NCBI GenBank assembly: GCA_028292485.1 | Contig: JAQGMG010000047.1 | Location: forward strand, 54,415 to 118,414 | DNA from: Rhodocyclales bacterium | GTDB lineage: Bacteria; Pseudomonadota; Gammaproteobacteria; Burkholderiales; Rhodocyclaceae | DNA length: 64,000 nucleotides | Direction of reading: 5' to 3' | Shown: positions 8,648-15,914 of the stretch, in pieces | How the letters are laid out: each line of letters opens with the position of its first letter | Numbering within the stretch: position 1 is the stretch's first letter | Notes under the pieces: generated by a model | Databases searched by the model: none | What the model was told of the DNA's origin: nothing | Seen by the model: only the letters and a program-made list of their open reading frames with translations | Made by a program: the position numbers and the translations under genes

Positions 8648-9018
8648 TGCATTCTCCGATCGAGAGCAGTGATGGAGAGAGTGCGCATGGCGGCGCCCTC
8701 GACCTGGTACTTGCTGCTCATCGATTCGACTTCACAGCCTACGAAGATCTCGCGCTTGCCCACGCCATCGACGGGCAACACGGTCAGCTTGGCGTTGGTG
8801 ATCGCCATCCAGTCCAGCTCGGACCCGTCAGTCGGAATTGGTACCTCAACGGACATCTTGAAGTCAGCGATGCCATTTGCATGTCCCTTGGCACGGCCGG
8901 TGCGGTTCATCGTTTTGACGATGCGCTTGCCTGTGGTGATGTCCGTCGAGATGGACGCGCATTCCACTTCTTTGCCGTCCCATTCCAGTACGACTGCGCC
9001 GACGTATTCTTCTGCCAT
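8644..9018 (-). CDS. Tail tube protein (Mu M / gp40 family)
   Basis: A 124-residue tail tube subunit (PF10618 type), polymerising into the inner tube of the contractile tail. Diagnostic segments are VLEWDGKEVECASISTDITT, the basic RTGRAKGHANGIADFKMSVEVPIP loop and KYQVEGAAMRTLSITALDRR at the C-terminus. It is preceded by GGGAG 8 bases before the ATG and follows the Acb2-like gene by 14 bases. The normal neighbour order (sheath, tube, chaperone, tape measure) is kept except for the Acb2 insertion. Confidence 0.92.
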   Translation of the reverse strand: MAEEYVGAVVLEWDGKEVECASISTDITTGKRIVKTMNRTGRAKGHANGIADFKMSVEVPIPTDGSELDWMAITNAKLTVLPVDGVGKREIFVGCEVESMSSKYQVEGAAMRTLSITALDRRMQ

Positions 9019-9032
9019 TTATGGGCTCCCGG

Positions 9033-9257
9033 TTAGAACGATTGAGGTTTGGCGACAGCACGTGTCAGCCACATGATCCCTGTCTGCAATTCGGTCTTCG
9101 CGATGGCGATCGCTCGCTGATCCACACCGTCGATGAGACGCAACTTTTCGATCAACGTATCAAGCTCGTTACCCTTGGATTTGATTTCGTTCATTGCGTC
9201 GATCTCGGCCTTCGAGAGGTCTCTGTAGCCGGTGATGTGTTTGTGCTGGTTTTCCAT
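9033..9257 (-). CDS. acb2: Acb2-like anti-CBASS cyclic-nucleotide sponge
   Basis: A 74-residue helical protein closely resembling the Acb2/Tad1-hairpin family. The start MENQHKHITGYRDLSKAEID, then MNEIKSKG, VDQRAIAIAKTELQTGIMWLTRAVAKP and the C-terminal aromatic residue follow the Acb2 pattern. Residues Tyr11 and Lys26, which from memory are the nucleotide-binding pair of Pseudomonas phage Acb2, are at exactly these positions. Acb2 forms hexamers that sequester cyclic di- and trinucleotides made by CBASS cyclases, blocking abortive defence. It lies between the sheath and tube genes in the late block, with GGAA just upstream of the ATG. The family call is made by eye from sequence pattern. Confidence 0.85.
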   Translation of the reverse strand: MENQHKHITGYRDLSKAEIDAMNEIKSKGNELDTLIEKLRLIDGVDQRAIAIAKTELQTGIMWLTRAVAKPQSF

Positions 9258-9268
9258 CGCGATTCCTA

Positions 9269-10690
9269 TCAGAGGTAAAGATCGAGACGGCCGGCGACAA
9301 CGTGCATGCCGTTCACCACGTCAAACGGAACCTTGCAATCGAGGCGGCTTGGATCTTGTAGATCGTCTTCGACCAAGTGGCCCGGTGCGTTGGCCGCAAC
9401 GTTCTCGATGATCTCGAGCTCCTCGAGCTTGTAGGACACGTCAAGCAGCTCCTCGAGCACGCGCGCCTTGTTGCGCTTGGTCTTCTTCTCGCGCGGGAAG
9501 CGCAGAGCGATGCGGGTCTCGTACGCCTTCGCGCCGTAGTCCATGCTGCGAATGGTCGTGAGGTCCAGCAGCGAGATGTCTGGCGTGCCGTTGGCATCGA
9601 CCGTGTAGGTGCTCACTGCACGCTCGATCTGCACCTTGTCACCGGAGCCGACCGTCAGCGGCGTCACGCCGTTAGCCAAGGCGTTCTCGATTTCTGTGCC
9701 GCTGAGGCGATTCGCAAGTGGTGGCGCGCTGATCCCGGTGAGAGGCAGGGTATTGAGCGGACGTGCCGGATCTTCCTCACTTGCGATGACTGCGCCGTAA
9801 CTGGCCGCGAGCTCAAAGACGTTTTCGTATGCACCGGGCAGGTTCCCACACGTCATTCTTCCCGAATTGATTGTGCCGGCGAGCGTCGTGGCTTGAGAAA
9901 GGGTTCCAACGTGTCCGTAGGCAGCGATGGCCCGACGCTTCTCACGAGGTCCGGACACGAAGTCCAGGTGCGTGCGCAGCGCGGTCAGATTTGTGCTGTC
10001 GTTCCAGGCACTGATGATGATGTTGTGCCCGCCTGCGAGCACCGTGGCCAACGCGGTGGCGATGGTCGGATCGCTGGCGCCGCTTGCCATGGCCACGACG
10101 GCCACCGTGCTGCCTGGCGCGGTGTTGGTGGCGCTGATCTTGATGCCGTTACCGAGCGTGCCTTTGTTCTTGGCAGTAACGGTCAGCACGCCAGCCGCTA
10201 CCGTGGCTGTAACGGGCAAGTCGGTCTGCTTGTCGAACTGCGCCTTGAGTGCTGCAGCCTGAACGGTTGGTGTGTCGCCGGTGGCCACTGCTACCGCCAC
10301 CTGCATGTCACCGACATTAACCGTCGAGACGCCGGAGCCTGTCGCCGTGCCTGTAGTCGTGTGCGTACCGGTAGCAACAACGCCAGCACCGGCGTCGTCC
10401 ATCGCGATCACCTGCAAAGCGATGTATGGATTTGCGGTGATCGCTGCTCGCACCATTAGGTGGGCAATGGAGCCGGCGCCGAAATAGTTTGCCGCTTCAG
10501 CGTCGCTAAACACGTCTTTGATCGTGAGCGCCGGAACAGAGCCGGCTGCAATGCGCTGCCCCACAATTAGCACCCGCTGCAGGTTGCTGGCCAGCGTGCG
10601 GACCGCGAGCTTCGTGTTGAACTCGAAGTATTTTCCTGGACGGCGAATGGACGACGGGAGACTGTCGAAGCTGATATTTAGCGAGGGCAT
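9269..10690 (-). CDS. Tail sheath protein (Mu L / gp39 family)
   Basis: A 473-residue contractile sheath subunit. The N-terminus LNISFDSLPSSIRRPGKYFEF and the QRVLIVGQRIAAGSV segment are typical of Mu L-type sheaths. A Thr/Val-rich inserted domain occupies residues about 105-210. The conserved sheath core follows (NIIISAWNDSTNLTALRTHL, IASEEDPARPLNTLPLTG, ERAVSTYT), then the C-terminal strand exchanged between subunits. AAGGAG precedes the ATG. It is followed by the Acb2-like gene rather than directly by the tube gene. Confidence 0.93.
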   Translation of the reverse strand: MPSLNISFDSLPSSIRRPGKYFEFNTKLAVRTLASNLQRVLIVGQRIAAGSVPALTIKDVFSDAEAANYFGAGSIAHLMVRAAITANPYIALQVIAMDDAGAGVVATGTHTTTGTATGSGVSTVNVGDMQVAVAVATGDTPTVQAAALKAQFDKQTDLPVTATVAAGVLTVTAKNKGTLGNGIKISATNTAPGSTVAVVAMASGASDPTIATALATVLAGGHNIIISAWNDSTNLTALRTHLDFVSGPREKRRAIAAYGHVGTLSQATTLAGTINSGRMTCGNLPGAYENVFELAASYGAVIASEEDPARPLNTLPLTGISAPPLANRLSGTEIENALANGVTPLTVGSGDKVQIERAVSTYTVDANGTPDISLLDLTTIRSMDYGAKAYETRIALRFPREKKTKRNKARVLEELLDVSYKLEELEIIENVAANAPGHLVEDDLQDPSRLDCKVPFDVVNGMHVVAGRLDLYL

Positions 10691-10693
10691 GCC

Positions 10694-10891
10694 TTACTCC
10701 TTTTTAGCGGACTTGGTTTCGGGAGCGGCCTCGACGACGCGCACCAGGTCGCCATCCATTTCGCGACGCAGGTAGTAACCGGACTCCGGCACCTCGTAGC
10801 CCTTCGCGCCAGACGGTGGCGTGTCAGTGATGTAGGCGCGTGGGTTTTCTTCGGTCGGCACCTTGATGCCTGGCACAGCTAAAACGAGCAT
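10694..10891 (-). CDS. DUF2635 family small tail protein (Mu gp38-like)
   Basis: A 65-residue protein of the DUF2635 type, found immediately before sheath genes in Mu-like phages; its function is unknown. The run LAVPGIKVPTEENPRAYIT and the EVPESGYYLRREMDGDLVRV motif are characteristic. The start was set at 10891 because TAGGAG lies just upstream; the longer frame to 10948 would overlap the preceding gene. The C-terminus is acidic and lysine-rich. Confidence 0.8.
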   Translation of the reverse strand: MLVLAVPGIKVPTEENPRAYITDTPPSGAKGYEVPESGYYLRREMDGDLVRVVEAAPETKSAKKE

Positions 10892-10901
10892 GGAAATACT
10901 C

Positions 10902-11513
10902 CTAGGTCGGTGAAAGCGAGACGATGCCTTTTGAATCAGCTTCGCCATCGTCCGGTGTGAGATGCAGATTTATGCCGACTTCATCAAACCAGCCAGCGTC
11001 GCACGGGTCCGGCACCTGGTCGATGATGAAACTGGTGTGCCACTCCTGTGAGAAAACGGAAAGGCCCTGACTGTTCAGGCGCGTGTTGAAGAGCGTCTTC
11101 ACCGCGCCTGGTGCAAATGGCCTCATGGCAAGACCAAGGTCTTGCGCGACAAATAGCCGCCTGACGTCGCGCAACATCCGGTACGTTCCGACCTGGCGCA
11201 CTTCGCCCCCGGCTTCCAGCCCGCGCCGCGTAGCACCTTCGCCACGCAGCGTCTGAGCGCCGACCAGCACCGCAAAGGTCGCCGGCATACGCCACTTCGT
11301 GCGTGCCGTGTTGATCGGCTCAGGCTTGCCCGAACCGGCATACACCACCCACAGACCAGGGAAGCGGCGGATGACCTTCGGCAGATCCTCATCGAACTCG
11401 CCACCGTAGGTATCCAGAGTGGCGATGCGGTAACCGAGGCGCCCGTCATTGACTGCATTGACGCGCGCAAGCATGGCGTCCTCAATGTCGACAATGTCGA
11501 TCGCGGCGACCAT
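10902..11513 (-). CDS. Mu gp37-like protein (DUF1834 family)
   Basis: A 203-residue neck or tail-terminator-type protein placed between gp36-like and sheath genes, as in Mu. The sequence IDIVDIEDAMLARVNA, GGEFDEDLPKVIRRFPGLWVVY and YRMLRDVRRLFVAQDLGL fits the DUF1834 family. The start is at 11513, where ATG overlaps the upstream stop (ATGA). The open frame extends 74 codons further but only antisense to gp36. Its role in joining tail to head is inferred from position. Confidence 0.85.
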   Translation of the reverse strand: MVAAIDIVDIEDAMLARVNAVNDGRLGYRIATLDTYGGEFDEDLPKVIRRFPGLWVVYAGSGKPEPINTARTKWRMPATFAVLVGAQTLRGEGATRRGLEAGGEVRQVGTYRMLRDVRRLFVAQDLGLAMRPFAPGAVKTLFNTRLNSQGLSVFSQEWHTSFIIDQVPDPCDAGWFDEVGINLHLTPDDGEADSKGIVSLSPT

Positions 11514-11938
11514 CAGTACTGATCCAGCGTGCCAGGGCCGAAGACGCGCGCTGGCGCCGATACACGCACGGCAGCATTCACGGCTGGCGCTTCGCCTGCT
11601 GGATCGATGCCCAGATCGAGCTTGCTGTCGCGGATGAAGCCGAGTGTCTTGATCGCATCCTTGTAACGGTTGCGTATGTCTTCGGTTGCGTTCGCCGATG
11701 ATCCTGTCATGCGGTAGCGCGCCACGTCGCCACACAGCACGGCAAGTAGCCTTGGCACGTTGAGCAGCGGCAGCGGATAGCGCGCCTGCAGGTAGCCGTC
11801 GATCTCCGCCGATGCATCGCTCAGCGCTTTCGCAATGAGTGCATCGTCGGTGATGCCCAGGTTGCTGCGATCGGAGAGGGCGATTACCTCGTCCTCTCCG
11901 AAAGCATCAATCAGGTCGGCCCTGGTGGCGTAGGACAT
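11513..11938 (-). CDS. Mu gp36-like protein (DUF1320), head-tail joining
   Basis: A 141-residue protein of the DUF1320 family (PF07030). MSYATRADLIDAFGEDEVIALSDR, ALSDASAEIDGYLQARYPLP and VPRLLAVLCGDVARYRMT are the family's three blocks, resembling gp6/gp15-type connector adaptors. In Mu-like phages it follows the capsid genes and is thought to be part of the neck. It ends in a 4-base overlap with the gp37-like gene. Confidence 0.88.
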   Translation of the reverse strand: MSYATRADLIDAFGEDEVIALSDRSNLGITDDALIAKALSDASAEIDGYLQARYPLPLLNVPRLLAVLCGDVARYRMTGSSANATEDIRNRYKDAIKTLGFIRDSKLDLGIDPAGEAPAVNAAVRVSAPARVFGPGTLDQY

Positions 11939-11941
11939 TGG

Positions 11942-12100
11942 TTACTTCTTCGCCTCTGCGGGCTCGGCCTTGGTGGCTTTCGACACGACCTGCGCTTCGA
12001 CCAGTGCTTGAGCCTCCTTCGCCTTGAGCTCGACCTGATCGCCTTCGGCGTAGTCTTCGCCGTCGTGCTTGAGCGGCGACAAAACAGTGTGCTTGGACAT
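11942..12100 (-). CDS. Small Lys/Glu-rich protein, Mu gp35-like position
   Basis: A 52-residue reading frame beginning MSKHTVLSPLKHDGEDYAEG and ending KATKAEPAEAKK. It sits between the capsid and gp36-like genes, where Mu has its small gp35 and many phages have a short protein with a KHDG..Y..G motif. It follows the capsid gene by 9 bases and precedes gp36 by 3. The first 30 residues look like a small beta-barrel; the tail is charged and probably disordered. Function unknown; possibly a minor head component. Confidence 0.7.
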   Translation of the reverse strand: MSKHTVLSPLKHDGEDYAEGDQVELKAKEAQALVEAQVVSKATKAEPAEAKK

Positions 12101-12109
12101 GTGCGTTCC

Positions 12110-13054
12110 TTATGCCGATGCGGCTTTGATGATGAAGCCGGAGAGCGCCGCAGCCAGCACGGGGCTCAGCTCATCCGTTACCGGATAGATCCAGCTCTTG
12201 GCGTTGCGGTCCTGGTATGGCACTTCGACGACAGGGTTGCCACGCAGACGATATGTGTAGCCATAGGACGGCAGGCCGCCATCAGCTACCGTGCCGAGCT
12301 CGACGTAGGCCACGACAACATCTTTGCCCCACACGTCTGCAAGCAGGCCGGCCGTGTCTTCGTAGACGGCATCACCTACGACGACGCGTTTCACGCTCCA
12401 AAGCGCGGCGAGCATTTCGGTCGTGACCGAGTCGCGGCCGGTGTACTTGATGCGCTCAAGGATCTTCGGATGTTCCTTGCAGGCATTGAATGCCGAAGGC
12501 GAGAGCTCGACGGTGTTGGCGCGTTTGCCCGTGGATTTGCGGACCTGTTCCTTGGCCGCCTCGATGTCCTTGGAGGGATCGGAAGTACCGCTGTAGTCCG
12601 ACCATTGACTCGACCCGGAGAGCGTCACCTTGTTGCTGGCCGCGTAGTTCGCTGCGTTGGTTGCGATTGCAGCCGAGGCGTACTCATTGCGAAGCTGGAT
12701 GATGTTCTGCGTTTTCATCACCGCGACGCGGCCGAGATCGACACCAGGGACGGCATTGGCATCCTGCATGAGCTCGAACGGCACTTGGCCTTCAAGTGCG
12801 TGCTGCTCCAAGGAGTAGGGGTTGCCCATGTAGCCGTATTGCACGCGCTTCGTATTGGCACCGGGCGAGCGGCCTGTGTTGTAGAGGCGGAAGTCCTCGC
12901 GATTGAACTGGATGATTTTTCCGCCACGCTGTTCCACAGGCACAACCGGGAACAGGTAGTGAGCGACCATTTCCGCGTTCTGGTAACCCTGGGCAACGGA
13001 GGTCAGGATCGGATCGATTATCCGCGCCTGGCCGAGCGTCATTTGAGTGGACAT
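12110..13054 (-). CDS. Major capsid protein (Mu T / gp34 position)
   Basis: A 314-residue major head subunit, inferred to have the HK97 fold. It has an N-terminal arm (MSTQMTLGQARIIDPILTSV), then VAHYLFPVVPVEQRGGKIIQF and a spine-helix region (QNIIQLRNEYASAAIATNAANY). The C-terminal part carries SPSAFNACKEHPKILERIKYT and the VWGKDVVVAYVELG strand. AAGGAA precedes the ATG. It lies directly after the decoration-type gene, in the normal scaffold-decoration-capsid order. Confidence 0.92.
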   Translation of the reverse strand: MSTQMTLGQARIIDPILTSVAQGYQNAEMVAHYLFPVVPVEQRGGKIIQFNREDFRLYNTGRSPGANTKRVQYGYMGNPYSLEQHALEGQVPFELMQDANAVPGVDLGRVAVMKTQNIIQLRNEYASAAIATNAANYAASNKVTLSGSSQWSDYSGTSDPSKDIEAAKEQVRKSTGKRANTVELSPSAFNACKEHPKILERIKYTGRDSVTTEMLAALWSVKRVVVGDAVYEDTAGLLADVWGKDVVVAYVELGTVADGGLPSYGYTYRLRGNPVVEVPYQDRNAKSWIYPVTDELSPVLAAALSGFIIKAASA

Positions 13055-13071
13055 TGCGTTTCCTTTCGCGC

Positions 13072-13413
13072 TTAGTTGGGGATGAGGATGACTTCGACGA
13101 GTTGCCCGGCCGCCGAAGCGCTTTCGCCCGGTGCCAAGCGACCGAGCGTTACGCCCGCCGACTTGGTCACCGCACGACCGGTAGCGTCGGCCTCGATCAG
13201 TGCGCCTGCAGCGATGGCCGCACCTGATTCCACCATCGTGGTGCCGAGCACATCGAGCGTTACTCGATCACCGATCGCTGCAGCCGTGCGATTGACGCCA
13301 TAGCTGTTGCCAGCCGCCGCCGCAGTGGCACCGGCAGGCGAGACGAAACGGTTGGCAACCAGAACGCCGCTGGCCAAAATGGGTAGCGACAAGAGGGGGA
13401 TTGCATTTTGCAT
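13072..13413 (-). CDS. Head decoration protein (DUF2190 type)
   Basis: A 113-residue Ala/Gly/Val-rich beta protein resembling DUF2190/gpD-type decoration proteins. SLPILASGVLVANRFVSPAG, GDRVTLDVLGTTMVESGAAI and the closing GQLVEVILIPN are typical. These proteins cap capsid three-fold sites and stabilise the head after expansion. AGGAG lies 7 bases before the ATG. It stands between the protease/scaffold and major capsid genes. Confidence 0.8.
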   Translation of the reverse strand: MQNAIPLLSLPILASGVLVANRFVSPAGATAAAAGNSYGVNRTAAAIGDRVTLDVLGTTMVESGAAIAAGALIEADATGRAVTKSAGVTLGRLAPGESASAAGQLVEVILIPN

Positions 13414-13424
13414 AATTGCTCCTG

Positions 13425-14534
13425 TTATTCCGGGACGGCGGACAAGGCCGCGTCATAGGTGACGTTGTGCTTGCGCTGGTGTTCGAGCACACGGTTGTGG
13501 TGAGCCATGCGCGCGGTATCGACTGTGAAGCCCTCCGGAGCGGCGAAGCTAACAGTGCCCGACGTGCTGTCGCCGGCCCTGTCCTTGCCGGCTGATTCGG
13601 AAAACTCGACCTGCTTCGGCAGACTGGTCAGCATGTCCTTGAAGGCATCAACCAGCGGCTTTTTTTGGTCGCCCTCACCGAAGCTGAGCGACTCGCCAGC
13701 GCCCAATGCATCGAGAGCGACCAACACAACTTCGCGCTGTGCCGGCAGGAGCTTGCCATTGCCCACCAGGGCTTCGGCGAACGATGCATACTCGGCACGA
13801 CGCTTGGCCCCGCGTTCAGTGGCCAATTCGGCCTCTAATGTTCTGTTGCGCGCCTCAGCTGCTTCGAGACGTGCCTTTTCCTCAGCGCTCATTGCTGATC
13901 CTTTATCGTTGGTTACTTCGGAGAAAGACGGCGCCGTGTTGGCGCCTGTGTCGGCGGCTTCGCTGCGGGCATCGGCTTCAAGATCACCCACTGCGTAGCC
14001 TGGAATTACTTGGTCGGCCTCATCCCGGCCGAACCGGCCAATGATCCATTCGCGGAGGCCGCGAAAGATCGATGCGACTTGCATATCGCCCCAATCGGCG
14101 AATTCCACGACGCCTTGCTCGCCGTCTGCAAACTCAGGCTGACGTAGCCCCTTAACAGCGGGCGGTTGTGCGCCGAGAAAACCGACGTGGCGGAGGTAGT
14201 ACACGCCCGGCACGGGGTTGTTGGGTGCATCGGGCGCATAGAAGCTTGCGCTGACTTTCTTGAAGCGGTTGGCGCTGACCATTTCGGCAAATGCCGGATC
14301 AACCTGCGTGGGCTCCGCTTCCATGCTGCCGTCTGCATGCGAAAGCGACTTCACCCAGCCATACGCGGGAGCGTCGTGACGCGGGTGCCCGACGACGATG
14401 GGTGCTTCGTGTTTTGCAGGATCGTAGGCACGGGCGGACGCTTCCAGGTCGGCTTCAGTGAAGCGTAGCGCGTCGCCCGACATCGCGATGTGCGTGCCGG
14501 TCTTGAAAATCTCGATGGGCTTGGAGGTATCCAT
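13425..14534 (-). CDS. Prohead protease with C-terminal scaffold (Mu I/Z)
   Basis: A 369-residue Mu-like protease I (PF10123). The N-terminal 190 residues contain GTHIAMSGDALRFTEADLEA, KHEAPIVVGHPRHDAPAYGWV and the YYLRHVGFLGAQPPAVKGL block. The second half (EEKARLEAAEARNRTLEAEL) is a coiled-coil scaffold, so I and Z are carried in one gene as in Mu. ATG 14534 was chosen over 14543 and an upstream TTG because the latter two overlap or precede the -10 of late promoter 2. No Shine-Dalgarno sequence precedes any of them. Confidence 0.88.
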   Translation of the reverse strand: MDTSKPIEIFKTGTHIAMSGDALRFTEADLEASARAYDPAKHEAPIVVGHPRHDAPAYGWVKSLSHADGSMEAEPTQVDPAFAEMVSANRFKKVSASFYAPDAPNNPVPGVYYLRHVGFLGAQPPAVKGLRQPEFADGEQGVVEFADWGDMQVASIFRGLREWIIGRFGRDEADQVIPGYAVGDLEADARSEAADTGANTAPSFSEVTNDKGSAMSAEEKARLEAAEARNRTLEAELATERGAKRRAEYASFAEALVGNGKLLPAQREVVLVALDALGAGESLSFGEGDQKKPLVDAFKDMLTSLPKQVEFSESAGKDRAGDSTSGTVSFAAPEGFTVDTARMAHHNRVLEHQRKHNVTYDAALSAVPE

Positions 14535-14588
14535 GGCCGCCATAATGGCGACCGCACCCAAGTGCAATAAGGCGGAAGCATTTCCGCC
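14535..14588 (-). promoter_or_regulatory. Late promoter 2, driving protease, capsid and tail genes (Mu PI equivalent)
   Basis: Palindrome GGCGGAAGCATTTCCGCC at 14571..14588. It is followed on the minus strand by 23 bp and CATTAT (14547..14542), 4 of 6 matches to TATAAT. The spacing is identical to the other three copies. In Mu a C-activated late promoter (PI) sits at the same place, upstream of I. Confidence 0.72.
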
Positions 14589-14696
14589 CCATCGTCTTCA
14601 TTTTTTACAGCATGACGAGGGCGTGGGCAGGCGTCAAGTTTGCCCGGAACGGCAACTTGCACAATTTCGCAAACTGACGGAAATGCCTGTCGGAGA

Positions 14697-15197
14697 CTAA
14701 CCGATGATTTTCGAGAGGTAGTCCGAGACGGCGTGTACGATTTCCGCCTCATCGCCCGGGGTGAGCAACATGAATGGCCGGGCCGGGATCTTCGAGCCTG
14801 GGTGATTGACCTTCTTGACGACGCGTCCGTTGAAAGCGAGCGCCTTGGCATAACGCGGGCGGATCTCGTGCGGACCTGTTTGCCCGCCATCGTTCTGGAT
14901 ACGCGCATAGATCACGTTGGTGCCGACCGTTGCGCTGGTTGCATCATGGCGCTGCACGAAGCTATTGGCGAGGTGGCCTCGGTCCTGCAGGATCTTGCCA
15001 CCGACGCGGCGCGGGTTCACCGGTGCCTTGAGGCCGGCCCACTTCGGGCGCCCCTCTTGCTCGAAGTTTTCCTCGACTGCGTCCTGCATGATGCCGGCGA
15101 TGACACCCATCACCGGCGCCATGGCCGCACCCGACTGCGCCAGGCGTCGCATGACCGCCTGGACTTCTGCACCGCCAGTGGTTTCGTGTTCGATCAT
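14697..15197 (-). CDS. Virion morphogenesis protein G (Mu gp31 family)
   Basis: A 166-residue protein of the phage virion morphogenesis family (PF05069), needed for tail completion or head-tail joining. Family signatures are the N-terminal AEVQAVMRRLAQSGAAMAPVM, EENFEQEGRPKWAGL and GRLANSF-like HLANSFVQRHDATSATVGTN, ending RPFMLLTPGDEAEIVHAVSDYL. AGGAG lies 9 bases before the ATG. In Mu it directly follows F; here a gene on the other strand has been inserted between F and G. Confidence 0.88.
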   Translation of the reverse strand: MIEHETTGGAEVQAVMRRLAQSGAAMAPVMGVIAGIMQDAVEENFEQEGRPKWAGLKAPVNPRRVGGKILQDRGHLANSFVQRHDATSATVGTNVIYARIQNDGGQTGPHEIRPRYAKALAFNGRVVKKVNHPGSKIPARPFMLLTPGDEAEIVHAVSDYLSKIIG

Positions 15198-15267
15198 TGG
15201 CTATACTCCTGTCATGCCGTAGTCGTACATGCTTACCGTTATAGGCGTCCAAAGGACTGTGGCTATC

Positions 15268-15297
15268 AACCCCTCACGTGACGGCGTGGGGGGTTTT
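15268..15297 (+). terminator. Intrinsic terminator-like hairpin upstream of the moron
   Basis: Arms AACCCCTCACG (15268..15278) and CGTGGGGGGTT (15285..15295) pair over 11 positions with one T-G pair. They enclose a 6-base loop and are followed by TTTTCATTTT on the plus strand. It lies 22 bases before the plus-strand gene at 15318, so it could insulate that gene from antisense read-through or act as an attenuator in its leader. Confidence 0.6.
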
Positions 15298-15317
15298 CAT
15301 TTTGGCCGGAGAGGATT

Positions 15318-15914
15318 ATGGATCTCGCGACTTCCTTGAACGGTGACCGTGCGGTCGTGTTGTTTGAGACGGTGCGACAGGTAACAGACGGGTTGCAAGC
15401 TTCGGACTACATTGCAATCTCCTCTGCACTGATTGCCTTGATAACGTTCGGCGCGACCATATGGCAAGCGCACATTGCGCACCATCACAATCGACTTTCA
15501 GTCATGCCGAGGCTCGTCACAACATGCGGCTTACGTCATGGCGGTTCGGCCTGCCTTACCGTCAAAAATAGTGGCCTTGGACCCGCGCTGCTAATGTCTT
15601 GCACCATCACTCTGCTTGATAAAGAATATTCGCTTAGTGGCCGATCCCTGCTCAACGCACTACGCCCCTATTGCGAACCTGTCTGTTTGCAGCCTCACCT
15701 GACAATGCTGGGTCCGGACGTGGTGATCCCCGCAGGCGCAGAAATTGCGCTCCTGAGATTCGAGAACTCGGCGACGAACCCGAAACAGGAAGAGATTGCC
15801 TGCTGGCTTTTGGATCGCATGTTTATTGATTTGGTCTATAAATCCATGTACGGCGATGTCCGGTCTGTAGGGAAAAGAAGGGTTCATCCCCCTTCAATAC
15901 TTTCGGAACAATAA
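15318..15914 (+). CDS. Single-pass membrane protein, probable moron
   Basis: A 198-residue protein on the strand opposite to all surrounding head genes. There is one membrane segment at residues about 30-50 (IAISSALIALITFGATIWQA), followed by HHHNRLSVMPRL and a soluble beta-rich domain of about 140 residues. This layout, a membrane helix then an HNRLSV.P motif, recurs in many uncharacterised phage and chromosomal proteins. GGAGAGG precedes the ATG. Its base composition looks less G+C-rich than the flanking structural genes. The 3' end overlaps the 3' end of gene F by 21 bases. It is inferred to be expressed from the prophage and to alter the lysogen; function unknown. Confidence 0.75.
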   Translation: MDLATSLNGDRAVVLFETVRQVTDGLQASDYIAISSALIALITFGATIWQAHIAHHHNRLSVMPRLVTTCGLRHGGSACLTVKNSGLGPALLMSCTITLLDKEYSLSGRSLLNALRPYCEPVCLQPHLTMLGPDVVIPAGAEIALLRFENSATNPKQEEIACWLLDRMFIDLVYKSMYGDVRSVGKRRVHPPSILSEQ

